Source: JAJVID01 sp050247435
Lineage (GTDB): Bacteria; Acidobacteriota; Blastocatellia; RBC074
Length of the DNA stretch: 64,000 bases
Assembly: GCA_050247435.1 (NCBI GenBank)
Contig: JBFWUF010000001.1
Location: 62,001-126,000, forward strand
Direction of reading: 5' to 3'
Within the stretch, counting starts at the first letter, position 1. Every line of letters begins with the position of its first letter. Under the pieces are notes generated by a model. The model made no database searches. It was not told the origin of the DNA and saw only the letters and a list, made by a program, of their open reading frames with translations. Below are positions 17,286-27,000 of this stretch, piece after piece. Made by a program: the position numbers and the translations under genes.

Positions 17286-18329
17286 ATGAGATCGGCGGTC
17301 AATTACGGTTCACGCCAACGGCTTTTTTCAATTCTACTCGTTTTGGTTTTGAGCGGTTCGACGGTTAGTGGGGCCGCGGACGCGTCGCTGACGCGGAATA
17401 AACCTTTTGCGAAAGATCAATTCACCGCAGAGGCGCAGAGAGCGCCGAGGGAGCGCAGAGCGGACACCGGAAAGATTTCTTTCTCTCTCTCTCTTTCTCC
17501 GCGAAGTCTCCGCGTTCTCCGCGCCTCTGCGGTGAACCTGGCATTGCGTTTTTTAGACTCCACATTACTCCCAGCTCAGGAACCCAAATCGGATTTAGAC
17601 AAGGCCTCCAAGACCGCCGGGCAAACTGGCCAAAATCAGACGCGCGAGCGTCAGATCGGCGCGAAGAAAGCGGCGGGCGAACCGGCGCAGGACGCCAATC
17701 GCCAGCCGCTGCGCCGCGAAGATCAATCCGAAGCCGAGGCGTCCGTTATTGCTTACGTCAATAGTTTTTTCACGACGACGCGGCTCGGCCCGGAGGACGT
17801 GCTCACGGTTGACGTCTTCGACCAGCCGAACTATTCGCGCGCCAACATTACCGTCCCGCCCAACGGTCGCGTCAATTATCCGGTCATCGGCCAGGTGATG
17901 GTCGCGGGCCGCACCATCGAGGAGATCGAGAAAGAGATCACCGACAGACTCTCCGAATACATCCGCGAGCCGAAGGTCACGGTTCAACTCGTCCAGGTTC
18001 ACAGCATGAAATACATGGTCGTCGGCGACGTCACCACTCCCGGAATTTATGAGATGACCCGGCGCATGACCGTCAACGAGGCGCTGGCCAAAGCCGGCGA
18101 CGTGAACCGCTATGGCGACATGAAAAATATTAGCGTCTTGCGTATGCAGCCGAACGGACAGACGACGCCGGTCCCGGTTAATATTCACGAGGTCAGGCGC
18201 GGCAAGGCGCAGGACGTTTTCCTGATTCCGGGCGACACGATTGTCGTTCCGGGCAACAAATTCAAGACAATTGACAAGGTGATGAGCGTGGCGACGCTCG
18301 GTTACTGGATGCGCGTGATCGTGCGATGA
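17286..18329 (+). CDS. Wza-like polysaccharide export protein carrying a translated palindrome
   Basis: A 347-residue exported protein. A signal peptide covers about residues 1-30, and the polysaccharide export domain begins near residue 155 (LGPEDVLTVDVFDQPNY). A SLBB-type domain follows (VVGDVTTPGIYEM). It would form the outer-membrane or periplasmic part of the export channel. GGGAGG at 17275-17280 supports the start. Residues about 46-84 are encoded by a palindromic repeat (17421-17536), so they are probably not part of the functional fold. A second hydrophobic, signal-like stretch follows it (LALRFLDSTLLPAQE). The stop codon overlaps the next start by 4 bp. Confidence 0.9.
   Translation: MRSAVNYGSRQRLFSILLVLVLSGSTVSGAADASLTRNKPFAKDQFTAEAQRAPRERRADTGKISFSLSLSPRSLRVLRASAVNLALRFLDSTLLPAQEPKSDLDKASKTAGQTGQNQTRERQIGAKKAAGEPAQDANRQPLRREDQSEAEASVIAYVNSFFTTTRLGPEDVLTVDVFDQPNYSRANITVPPNGRVNYPVIGQVMVAGRTIEEIEKEITDRLSEYIREPKVTVQLVQVHSMKYMVVGDVTTPGIYEMTRRMTVNEALAKAGDVNRYGDMKNISVLRMQPNGQTTPVPVNIHEVRRGKAQDVFLIPGDTIVVPGNKFKTIDKVMSVATLGYWMRVIVR
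17421..17536. repeat. palindrome of GCAGAG/CTCTGC words inside a coding sequence
   Basis: TTCACCGCAGAGGCGC (17421-17436) pairs perfectly with 17521-17536. The inner arms (AGAGAGCGCCGAGG... and ...CTCCGCGAAGTCTCC) pair imperfectly, around a CT-rich loop. The whole element is in frame with the export protein and is translated as a low-complexity Arg/Ser-rich segment. Similar TTCACCGCAGAG-type palindromes are known to me from many unrelated bacterial genomes. Confidence 0.92.
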
Positions 18330-19546
18330 GAGAGAACAGGGAACAGACAAGGAGACAAGGAGACAGGGAGACAGGGGAAAAGATAGATGGAGACAGAGGG
18401 CGTCTGCCCGTCTCCCTCCGTCTTTTTCGCAATCTCTTTTTCGTTCTACTGGCCTGCTCGTTTTTTCTTCCAACTTCGCCGTCGAGAGCCAAGCAGCAAG
18501 CGGAATGGGGCGCGCAATCGAGTGGTGTGCTGTCGAAGCTCTCAGGCGTCTACTTCGTTGACCGCAACCGCGGCTGGGTGGTTGGCAGCAATGGGACGCT
18601 GCTTGTGACTGAAGATGGCGGGGTGAAGTGGCGCAGGCAGGAGTTGCCCGAACGTCAGAAGAACGAAGCGCTGAACGACGTCTGGTTCCTTAATTCCGGT
18701 CGCGGCCTGTTGCTCGGCGAATATGGAATATTCAACCGCAAGGCCGGCGCTGATTGGAGCGAGAGAATCTTTCTGCTGACGAGCAATGATCGCGGCGCGA
18801 ATTGGGAGGCAGGCGCGCTGGCGCGCCTGCCGATCAAGCAGCCAATCGGACAGCCGGAAAGCGTTTCGAGCAAAAAAACGAACGAAGGGATCGAGGTATT
18901 GAAGCCGGAGCAGCGGCCTTCCGATCCCATCCTGCTGCGAATGGTTTTCGCGAACGACCAGACCGGCTGGGCCGTCGGCGAGGCGGGAACGATTCAGAGC
19001 ACGGATGACGGCGGCGCGACGTGGCGGATGCAGGAGGCGTCCGAGCGAAAGCTGCTTTACGATGTGGCGGCGATTGACGGCAAACAGGCCTGGGCGGTAG
19101 GCGCGGGCGGAACCATCCTGCGAACTGTTGATGGCGGGCGGAATTGGAAAGGGCAATCGTCAGGCGCCGCGCAGACTCTGCGAGGAGTTCATTTCATTGA
19201 CGCGAAGCGCGGCTGGGCCGTCGGGGCAAAAGGAACGATCATAACGACGATCAATGGCGGCGGGCGCTGGCATCGGCAAACGTCGAACGTAGAGCTAAAT
19301 CTCAACGACATATTCTTCGTGAATGCCAAAGAAGGTTCGAAAGAGGAACCGAAAGAGGGTTGGATCGCTGGTGATCGCGGATTACTGCTGCACACGACCG
19401 ACGGCGGCGCGACGTGGGAGAGCGTGGGGTTGAGTACACACGCGAATCTTTCAAGATTGTTTTTCGTCGCTCCTGATTACGGATGGGTCGTCGGAACAAG
19501 CGGCGCGATTTTTAAATACGGGCAAATTGAAAATCCTCAGAAGTGA
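18326..19546 (+). CDS. exported Ycf48-like beta-propeller protein
   Basis: A 406-residue protein built of propeller repeats of the Ycf48/BNR type. Each has an Asp-box-like turn and a GW-VG core (RGWVVGSNGTLL, TGWAVGEAGTI, QAWAVGAGGTIL, RGWAVGAKGTI, GWIAGDRGLLL, YGWVVGTSGAI). A hydrophobic signal-like stretch lies near residues 38-55. The start overlaps the export-protein stop as ATGA, suggesting translational coupling. The first 36 residues are encoded by a GACAAGG-type repeat, so the real functional start may be later. In cyanobacteria Ycf48 assists photosystem II assembly; here the exopolysaccharide operon suggests a scaffold or secretion role, but that is inference. Confidence 0.85.
   Translation: MRENREQTRRQGDRETGEKIDGDRGRLPVSLRLFRNLFFVLLACSFFLPTSPSRAKQQAEWGAQSSGVLSKLSGVYFVDRNRGWVVGSNGTLLVTEDGGVKWRRQELPERQKNEALNDVWFLNSGRGLLLGEYGIFNRKAGADWSERIFLLTSNDRGANWEAGALARLPIKQPIGQPESVSSKKTNEGIEVLKPEQRPSDPILLRMVFANDQTGWAVGEAGTIQSTDDGGATWRMQEASERKLLYDVAAIDGKQAWAVGAGGTILRTVDGGRNWKGQSSGAAQTLRGVHFIDAKRGWAVGAKGTIITTINGGGRWHRQTSNVELNLNDIFFVNAKEGSKEEPKEGWIAGDRGLLLHTTDGGATWESVGLSTHANLSRLFFVAPDYGWVVGTSGAIFKYGQIENPQK
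18340..18430. repeat. decayed GACAAGG-type palindrome in the 5' end of the propeller gene
   Basis: Five left-arm units run GACAAGG, GACAAGG, GACAGGG, GACAGGG and similar (about 18346-18377). The right arm (about 18406-18428) reads TCTGCCCGTCTCCCTCCGTCTTTTT and pairs imperfectly. The word matches the repeats at 3881 and 23959. It is translated as the Arg/Glu-rich N-terminus of the propeller protein. Confidence 0.75.
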
Positions 19547-19570
19547 ATTTTGGCGGCGAAGGTAGCAACC

Positions 19571-20317
19571 GTGAAAAGAATACTCATCGTAACCGGCGGT
19601 AGTCGGGGCATCGGCGCCGCCACGGCGCGTCTTGCGGCTCAACGAGGTTATGCCGTGTGCGTCAACTATGTTCATAATCAAATTGCGGCTCAATCCGTTG
19701 TTGATGAAATCAACAAGGAAGGTGGCCAGGCCATTGCTATCGCCTGCGACATCAGTTCGGAGAGAGACGTTATCCGTCTATTTGAGAGTGTGGATAAGAC
19801 ATTTGGACCGGTCACCGGCTTGGTGAACAATACAGGCATCCTGGAACGTCAGGCCCGCGTGGAACAGATGGACGCGGCGCGCCTGAATCGCATCTTTGCA
19901 ACCAATGTTACCGGAGCTTTTTTGTGCGCCAGGGAAGCGGTGCGCCGGATGGCGACAAAATACGGCGGCGCTGGTGGAGCCATCGTCAATGTCTCGTCGG
20001 TCGCCGCCCGCCTGGGAGCGCCGGATGAATATGTGGATTACGCCGCGTCGAAAGCCGCCATTGACGCCTTCACCATCGGATTGGCCAAAGAGGTGGCGAC
20101 AGAAGGCATTCGCGTGAACGGAGTGCGGCCAGGGGTTATCTATACAGACATTCACGCAAGTGGCGGCGAGCCGGATCGTGTTGATCGGGTCAAAGCGGCG
20201 GTGCCGATGCGGCGCGGCGGCAGAGTGGAAGAGGTCGCCCATGCGATTCTCTGGTTGCTTTCAGATGAGGCTTCATACACGACCGGCGCATTTATTGATG
20301 TGGCGGGGGGCCGATGA
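19571..20317 (+). CDS. short-chain dehydrogenase/reductase
   Basis: A 248-residue classical SDR, very like 3-oxoacyl-ACP reductase (FabG) and glucose 1-dehydrogenase types. TGGSRGIG is the cofactor loop, NNTGI stands where NNAG is usual, VNVSSVAA gives the catalytic Ser, and YVDYAASKAA gives Tyr and Lys (YxxxK). The C-terminus GAFIDVAGGR is typical. GTG 19571 is chosen because GAAGG (19558-19562) lies at the right spacing; TTG 19550 would add seven residues. It is NADP(H)- or NAD(H)-dependent, substrate unknown. It lies 71 bp upstream of tryptophan dioxygenase but need not belong to that pathway. Confidence 0.9.
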   Translation: MKRILIVTGGSRGIGAATARLAAQRGYAVCVNYVHNQIAAQSVVDEINKEGGQAIAIACDISSERDVIRLFESVDKTFGPVTGLVNNTGILERQARVEQMDAARLNRIFATNVTGAFLCAREAVRRMATKYGGAGGAIVNVSSVAARLGAPDEYVDYAASKAAIDAFTIGLAKEVATEGIRVNGVRPGVIYTDIHASGGEPDRVDRVKAAVPMRRGGRVEEVAHAILWLLSDEASYTTGAFIDVAGGR

Positions 20318-20388
20318 ATGAAACGGAAAGCCGTCTGACGCGTTAAGCAGCTCGCAAGAACGATAAACATGATCACCAACATAACTTT

Positions 20389-21246
20389 ATGAATTCTCAA
20401 TCCACAATTACAACGCCGACGGCGCCAACCGCTGAACAACTGACCTACAGCGCATACCTGCGTGTGCCTGAATTGATCGGTCTTCAGCATCCGCAATCGC
20501 GGCCTGAGCATCACGACGAGCTGCTCTTCATCGTCATTCATCAGACCTACGAGCTTTGGTTCAAGCAATTGCTGCACGAACTGGACACGGTTATCGTCAA
20601 TCTGCGCGACGTGGCCGTGAATCCCGATTCGCGCGATGAAATTTATGAAGCCGCGCGATTGCTGCGCCGCTGCACCGAGATCGCGCGCGTGCTGGTCGAG
20701 CAGTTCACGATCCTGGAGACGATGCTGCCGACGCATTTCCTGGCCTTTCGCGGACGATTGCGCCCGGCGAGCGGCTTTCAGTCCGAACAGTTTCGTGAGA
20801 TCGAGTTCCTGTGCGGCTTGAAAGATGAAAAGATGATGCGGTATCACGAACCGACGCCGGAGATGCACGCCAAACTCGAACGGCGTTTGCGCGAGCCTTC
20901 GCTGCGCGATGTGTTTTTCGACGCCCTGGCCGCCCTGGGAGTGATGCCTGAGTTGAAACCGGATGCGACGGATGAAGATAAGTTTCGGGCGCGCGCGGAG
21001 GCCATTCTGGCTACTTACCGCGACGAGCGCGGACACCGCGACTGGCTTGACGTTTGCGAGCGGCTGACCGAATTCGACGAACTGATCGTCAGTTGGCGTT
21101 TGCGCCACATCCAGATGGTCGAGCGGACAATCGGAGTCAAGATGGGCACGGGGGGCAGCAGCGGCGCTTCATATCTGAAAATGACGCTCGACAAAAAATT
21201 CTTTCCTGAGTTGTGGGCGGCGAGGTCGCTGCTGACAGAAATTTGA
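20389..21246 (+). CDS. kynA: tryptophan 2,3-dioxygenase
   Basis: A 285-residue haem enzyme that oxidises L-tryptophan to N-formylkynurenine, the first step of the kynurenine pathway. Family marks are LTYSAYLRVPELIGLQ at the N-terminus, HHDELLFIVIHQTYELWFK (distal His and substrate contacts) and LRHIQMVERTIGVKMGTGG, whose first His is the proximal haem ligand. Length matches bacterial enzymes (about 280). The HAD gene starts 5 bp after the stop codon, and kynureninase lies one gene further on, which supports the call. Confidence 0.96.
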   Translation: MNSQSTITTPTAPTAEQLTYSAYLRVPELIGLQHPQSRPEHHDELLFIVIHQTYELWFKQLLHELDTVIVNLRDVAVNPDSRDEIYEAARLLRRCTEIARVLVEQFTILETMLPTHFLAFRGRLRPASGFQSEQFREIEFLCGLKDEKMMRYHEPTPEMHAKLERRLREPSLRDVFFDALAALGVMPELKPDATDEDKFRARAEAILATYRDERGHRDWLDVCERLTEFDELIVSWRLRHIQMVERTIGVKMGTGGSSGASYLKMTLDKKFFPELWAARSLLTEI

Positions 21247-21250
21247 CCTG

Positions 21251-21955
21251 ATGAAACTTGTAATCTTCGACATTGACGGAACTCTGACGCAGACCAGCCG
21301 CGTTGACGAAATCTGCTTCGCCCGCGCTTTCACCGACACGCACGGCGTCAACGTTATTGCTGACCAGTGGATCAGTTGCCCGCACGTCAGCGATTCGGGC
21401 GTCACGCAGCATCTGTTTCAACATCATTTTGGACGCGACCCGCACGATCATGAATCGAGCGCGCTCAAAAAACGTCTGGTTGATTTGCTGGAAGAGCATC
21501 ACGGGATGGACCTGTCGTATTTCGCCGAGATTCCACGCGCGGCTCAGACGTTCAATCAGCTTGTCGAGAGCCGCGGTTGGGTGAAAGCGCTTGCGACCGG
21601 ATGCTGGCAGCCTTCGGCTGAAATGAAGCTGCGTGCCGCGAGCATCAGGTACGAAGGCGTTCCGGGAGGTTTCGCGGAAGACGGCATCGCCCGTGAATCA
21701 ATCGTCGGCGCAGCCATCTCGCGCTCGCGTGATCACCACCGGCTCGAAAACTTTGATCGTATAGTTTCGGTCGGCGACGGCGTCTGGGATGTCAGAACGG
21801 CGGCGCGGCTCGGACTGGCTTTTGTGGGCGTCGGTGGCGGCGCGAGAGCTGAGACGTTGCGCGAAGCGGGCGCCAAACACGTCATCCCTGATTTTGAAGA
21901 CGCTGATCGCTTCTTCGAGTGTTTGGAAGAAGCTGAAGCGCCGGAAGCGGGTTGA
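21251..21955 (+). CDS. HAD-superfamily hydrolase
   Basis: A 234-residue HAD phosphatase-like protein. FDIDGTLT is motif I with both catalytic Asp, ALATGCW fits motif II, the Lys in MKLRAAS fits motif III, and SVGDGVWDV is motif IV with the metal-binding Asp. The helical cap lies between about residues 20 and 90 and is His-rich (HLFQHHFGRDPHDHE). It lies between tryptophan dioxygenase and kynureninase, tightly linked to the first. Kynurenine formation normally needs a formamidase, not a phosphatase, so its role is unclear. A palindrome follows the stop codon. Confidence 0.87.
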   Translation: MKLVIFDIDGTLTQTSRVDEICFARAFTDTHGVNVIADQWISCPHVSDSGVTQHLFQHHFGRDPHDHESSALKKRLVDLLEEHHGMDLSYFAEIPRAAQTFNQLVESRGWVKALATGCWQPSAEMKLRAASIRYEGVPGGFAEDGIARESIVGAAISRSRDHHRLENFDRIVSVGDGVWDVRTAARLGLAFVGVGGGARAETLREAGAKHVIPDFEDADRFFECLEEAEAPEAG

Positions 21956-21976
21956 TATAGCTCTCAAGAAAGGATT

Positions 21977-22087
<111 letters not shown>

Positions 22088-22147
22088 ATACTTTTTCTTG
22101 ATTCAATAAAACGCGCAACTTTTAAACTCCAGCCTACGGAGGCCTCT

Positions 22148-23338
22148 ATGGACGAACTGCTTTCCTATCGCTCGCAATTTCCGATTCTCGAAAAGACGCT
22201 CTACCTGATCAACCACTCGCTCGGCGCGATGCCGGAGCGCGCATACGACCGGCTGCGTGATTACGCCGACGCCTGGGGCAACCGTGGAATCCGCGCGTGG
22301 GAAGACGGCTGGTGGGAGATGCCCATCAACGTTGGCGACAAGATCGCTCGCATCATAGGCGCCGGTCCCGCGTCGGTGGCGATGCATCAGAACGTCTCGG
22401 TCTGCCAATCAATCATCATTTCGTGCTTCGATCTTTCGCAAAAAAGAAACAAGATCGTTTATGAGGCGCTTAACTTTCCGTCGGTGATGTACGTTTACGA
22501 AGCCCACGCGCGAGCGGCTGGCGCGCGCATCGTCGAAGTTCCGAGCGATGACGGGATCACGATTGACACTCAGCGGATGGTTGACGCGATTGATGAAGAG
22601 ACGCTGCTCGTGCCGATCTCGCACGTGATCTTCAAGAGCGCTTACATTCAGGATGTCAAAGCTATCGTCGAGAAGGCGCACAAGGTGGGCGCGCTGGTCG
22701 TGCTTGACGCTTATCAATCGGCAGGGACGGTTCCGTTCAGCGTCAAAGAACTCGATGTTGATTTCGCTACTGGCGGATCAGTGAAATGGCTGTGCGGCGG
22801 GCCGGGCGCGGGTTATCTTTACGTGCGGCCCGAATTGCGCGACAAGCTGGAGCCGAAGGTCACCGGATGGATGGCTCATCGCGCGCCGTTCGCCTTCGAG
22901 CCGGGCGAGATTGATTACGCCAGCGACATTCACCGCTTCCTGCACGGCTCGCCGGCGATCCCGGCGCTGTACGCTGCTGAGAGCGGTTACGACATCATCA
23001 ACGAAGTCGGCGTCGAACGCATCCGCGCGAAATCAATTCGACAGACTTCGAGGTTGGTCGAGCTGGCCGACGAGCAGGGCTGGCGCGTCAATTCGCCACG
23101 AGATTCATCGCAACGCGGCGGCTCGGTGATTCTTGACGTTCCGCACGCGGGCGAGGTCGTGCGCGAATTGGCGGCGCGCGAAGTGTTGGTTGATTACCGC
23201 CCCGGCGCCGGGATTCGCATCGGCCCGCATTTCTTCAACACCGGCGAAGAGGTCGAGCGGGTTGTTCACGAGATCAAAGACATTCTCGAAACGAAAGCAT
23301 ATGAGAAGTACCTGGCTGCAAGCGGCGCGAAGTTTTGA
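22148..23338 (+). CDS. kynU: kynureninase-like PLP enzyme
   Basis: A 396-residue fold-type I PLP enzyme of the kynureninase/class V aminotransferase group. LINHSLGAMPERA is the N-terminal substrate loop, VVLDAYQSAGTVP gives the PLP-binding Asp, and FATGGSVKWLCGGPGAGYLYV gives the Schiff-base Lys in the kynureninase-like context. The C-terminal YRPGAGIRIGPHFFN carries the carboxylate-binding Arg. It would hydrolyse kynurenine to anthranilate and alanine, matching the tryptophan dioxygenase two genes upstream. ATG 22148 is chosen; the longer frame runs into the palindrome. A class V lyase with another substrate remains possible, but context makes kynureninase the best call. Confidence 0.88.
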   Translation: MDELLSYRSQFPILEKTLYLINHSLGAMPERAYDRLRDYADAWGNRGIRAWEDGWWEMPINVGDKIARIIGAGPASVAMHQNVSVCQSIIISCFDLSQKRNKIVYEALNFPSVMYVYEAHARAAGARIVEVPSDDGITIDTQRMVDAIDEETLLVPISHVIFKSAYIQDVKAIVEKAHKVGALVVLDAYQSAGTVPFSVKELDVDFATGGSVKWLCGGPGAGYLYVRPELRDKLEPKVTGWMAHRAPFAFEPGEIDYASDIHRFLHGSPAIPALYAAESGYDIINEVGVERIRAKSIRQTSRLVELADEQGWRVNSPRDSSQRGGSVILDVPHAGEVVRELAAREVLVDYRPGAGIRIGPHFFNTGEEVERVVHEIKDILETKAYEKYLAASGAKF

Positions 23339-23427
23339 GGGAATGGATGTCCGGCAACTTACAATCTGAATCTCTATTCGCGTCGTAACATTCCTTTGAA
23401 GCGCGGAAAATTCAGAAAGGAGCCAGA

Positions 23428-23943
23428 ATGAAAAAGATCATTGTTGTTCTGATCGTTTGTTTATCGCTTGGCGCGTTTTGCCTGGCGCAGACGCCGAAAC
23501 AAGCGCCGAAATCGAAAGGGAAGACAGGAGCGAAAATGGAGTCGAAGGAGATTGAAAAGCTAGTGAAGACCGAAGAGGAGTGGCAGAAGATTCTGACGCC
23601 AACGCAGTTTTACGTGATGCGAAAGAAGGGAACCGAGCGCGCCTTCACGGGCGAATACTGGGATCATCACGAAAAAGGCGTCTATCTTTGCGCCGCATGC
23701 GGGCAGGAGTTATTCAGCTCGAAACACAAATACGATTCGGGCACGGGCTGGCCCAGCTACTGGCAGCCGTTGGCGAAAGAGAACGTCGAGACCGAAAACG
23801 ATGACACCCTCGGCATGCGCCGGGTTGAAGTAGTATGCAGCCGCTGCGGCGCGCATCTCGGCCACGTCTTTGATGACGGGCCGCGCCCGACGGGATTGCG
23901 ATATTGCATCAATTCAGCCTCGCTGAAATTCGCGAAGCAGTAG
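23428..23943 (+). CDS. msrB: exported peptide-methionine (R)-S-oxide reductase
   Basis: A 171-residue MsrB with an N-terminal signal peptide (about residues 1-20, ending FCLAQ) and a basic linker, so it should act outside the cytoplasm. The zinc site is CAAC plus CSRC, the catalytic loop is GTGWPSYW, and the resolving/catalytic RYCINS lies near the C-terminus. It reduces the R form of methionine sulfoxide in damaged proteins. AAAGGAG precedes the start. A periplasmic MsrB without an MsrA beside it is unremarkable. A short imperfect palindrome separates it from the convergent NHL gene. Confidence 0.95.
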   Translation: MKKIIVVLIVCLSLGAFCLAQTPKQAPKSKGKTGAKMESKEIEKLVKTEEEWQKILTPTQFYVMRKKGTERAFTGEYWDHHEKGVYLCAACGQELFSSKHKYDSGTGWPSYWQPLAKENVETENDDTLGMRRVEVVCSRCGAHLGHVFDDGPRPTGLRYCINSASLKFAKQ

Positions 23944-23958
23944 TCTGAGGGGATGGGG

Positions 23959-24019
23959 AGACAAGGGGAAGAGGGGACAAGGGGATTTGAATTCCTGGCC
24001 TCCTCTTCCCCCCTTGTCT
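23959..24019. repeat. GACAAGG-type imperfect palindrome between convergent genes
   Basis: AGACAAGGGGAAGAGG (23959-23974) pairs with CCTCTTCCCCCCTTGTCT (24002-24019), with a 2-bp bulge. The same word family occurs at 3881 and 18340. It lies between the stop codons of msrB and the NHL protein and could serve as a bidirectional terminator. Confidence 0.8.
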
Positions 24020-24024
24020 TTCTT

Positions 24025-27000
24025 TCACTTAATCTGAATTGTGATCGCATTCGCGGGCTTGCCGTCAACTGTCAGAACCACGTCAACCACGCCGCGTCCG
24101 GCCAGTGCGCGCGGGATGCGTATGTTTGATTGATCCAGGCCGACGAAGCCATCCACCTGTCCCGCATAGAGCACATCAACATTCATCCCTCCAATAGTCG
24201 CCGTCGCCGCTGGGAGACTGCTGCGGTAACGGAATCCGGTTCCGTACAGAATCAGGAAGAGTTGGTCGGTAGATGCGCCCAGGTCAATCGGCGTGGGAAC
24301 AAACTTGTTCTGGCCGGAATCGAATTGGGCGACAGGCTCGAATATCTGCGTCCCGTCATCTTTTAACCGCAACATCACCGCCGCGGCGACGCCCTGACCG
24401 CTGGCGTTAGCCGTGAAAAGTCCGGGAGCGACCGTCGCGACATTTATCGTTCCGGTCGAGACCGTATTGTCGCCGCCGGTGATGATGATGGTCGCCGGGC
24501 CGTTCATCGTTCCCGCCGGGATTTGAAGATTGACCTGTGACGGAGCGGCGAAAAAGAGAGGGGCCTGACGCTCGGAACCCTGGCTGTCTCTGACTCTGAC
24601 CACGGTGCCTGCGAGCGTCATCGGCAGCGGAATGGAAGTCGCCGTCTGAATTTCCGTCGAGAGCCTGTCGCCGAAGGCAGCCACGATTGATTCGCTGGCT
24701 AGTTCGATTCCGGCGAAGCTGGCGGCGGAGACACTAGCGATTGGCGGCGTGCTTGATCTGAGTTTGAGGTAGCGGATGCGGTTGTTGCTCGTGTCGGCGA
24801 AGATCAGGTCGCGGTTGGGTAGCGTGAGGATGTTGGTCGTAACCTGAACGTCGTTGGTGGCCGTGCCGGGGTTGGGAAGACTGAGCCTGGCCTGCGCGCC
24901 CGATCCTTCGTCCCCGGAAAATCCCGACGCTCCCGTGCCCGCCACGACGCTTGTTTTGCCAAGACTCACGCCGGAGGCTTCGAGATCGAGAATCTGATGA
25001 GTCCCGGCGTTTGTGATGAAGATTTTGCCGGAATCGTCCACCGTCAGATCGCGGGGGCGGAGAATGCCAAGCGTGTTGTCGGCTATCACGCTGAACGCGG
25101 CGGCGTCTACCGCGACCTGGCGAAGGATCCGGTTGTTGCGGGTGTCGGCGATGTGCAGGCGGCCTGATCCGTCGAAAGCTATTCCCGTCGGGCCGCTGAG
25201 GGTTTGCGTATTGCCGTCGCCGTGAGCCGTGCTGACGATCGCGGTCTGAGCGTCAATCCGGCGGATGCGGTTGTTGCCCTGATCGGCGATGAAGATTGCG
25301 CCTGTGCGGTCAACCGCGACAGCGGTTGGAAAGAACGCGACCTTGTCGGCCGCCATCCCGTCGCTCAGTGTCTGCGGATTCATCGGAGGGCGGACGCCGG
25401 CTATGTCTTTTATGTGTCCCGGCGGGATGACGACCTTGGCGCCGCCTCCGTTCGGAAAGAATGTCACGTCGGTATTCGAGGTGTTGAGAAATCGAACCAC
25501 GCCGCTGCGGCGGCCCGTCACGGATGTCGGCGGGATTTTGATCAGCGCGCCCGCTTGTGAATCAACGATCAGAAGGCCGTTTGGCGTGGCCGCTAATCCC
25601 TGCGGAGTTAAAAACGTCGCGGTCGTGATCCGGTCGTCTATCCGCTCATCACCCACGTCTCTGTTGAGCGTGACGATCTGTCCGGGTTGAACCGTTGTGG
25701 CGAAAGGCGTCGTCACGAAGAGCGTGACCGGCGCGGATGTGCGGTTGACGAAGCGCAGACGATTGTTGCCCGAATCGGAGATGAAGAGGTTGCCCAACGC
25801 GTCAACCGCCGCTCCGGTCGGAACGAAAAGCTCCGCGCTCGTCGCGGGCGTGCCGTCGTAGGGCGAAGGCAGCCCGTTGCCGGCGACCGTGTTTATGTGC
25901 TGCGGCCCGATGGTTGTGCCCGCGACAGTGACCGGCGCGCCGCTCAGGTTTACGTAACGCACGCGCTTGAAGCGGAAATCCGGAAGATAGAAACCCTTCG
26001 CGTCAACAGCCAGGATCAGAGTCTTGTTGGTGGCGCTGTCCGGGATGTTCAGATTCGCCTGAGTCGCTGAGCCGTTGTCGCCGCAGGCCGGTGTTGAGCC
26101 GATGTCGCAAACCAGCATGTTCGGGTTGCCGGCGACGATTGTCTGGACGCCCGCCGGAGTGATTCGGACGACCTGCTGAGCATTGCCCAACGCCACGTAT
26201 GCGTCGCCATTCGCGGCGGTCGTGATGCCGGTCGGAAATTCCAGGCCCGGCGCCAGCGAGGTGATGACGCCGCCGGAATTGACTTTGCGCACGCTGCCCA
26301 GAATGTCGCGCGCGTTTCCGCCGTCCGCGATCAACAGGTTATTGCTGTTGTCGAAAGCGAGTCCGATCGGCGTCACGAGTCTGGCCTTGTTGGCAGGGCC
26401 GCCGTCGCCGTTGCTGGAACCCGGGCTGCCCCCGCCGGCGAACGGCGTCGAGGCGCCGGAAGCGTCGAGCTTGAAGACCATGCGCCCGCTGGCGAAATAA
26501 AGCTCGCGTGTCGAAGGGTGAATCGCGAGCGCGCGGAAATCAGCGAAGTCCGGCATCGCGATGGTGCTGATCGTCGAGGGCGCGATGGTTTTGCCGTAGG
26601 CCGACGCGCTCTGCGAACTGACATTGATGACGCGAATCGCCGCGTACGCCGGAATCGTCAGGTAAAGAAGATTGCCCGATGGATCAACCGCAAGCCCGGT
26701 GACCTCCGCCAGATCGGCGTCGCGCGGCGGAACGCCGTCATTCGTCTGCAATCCTCCGCCCGCGACCAAATTGATGTTGTTGGGCTGAATCGTCGCGCCG
26801 GCAAGCGTGACCGGGCTGGCGGTTGTGTTGACGAAACGCGCAAGGCTCGATCCGTCAACTTCGTCAATCACATAAAAGCCCCGCCCCAGCGGATCGAGCG
26901 CGGCGCCGGTAGGCAAAACCATGGGCGCTTGTTTGGCAGGTACGTTCGAGCCGAACCCGCCCCCCGCAATCGTTGTGATCGTAGTGTCGGTTTTGGCGGC

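Noticed and set aside
11627..19546. Full exosortase/PEP-CTERM system
   Set aside because: The ATPase, kinase and chain-length proteins resemble those of such loci, but no exosortase or PEP-CTERM substrate gene is in the window.
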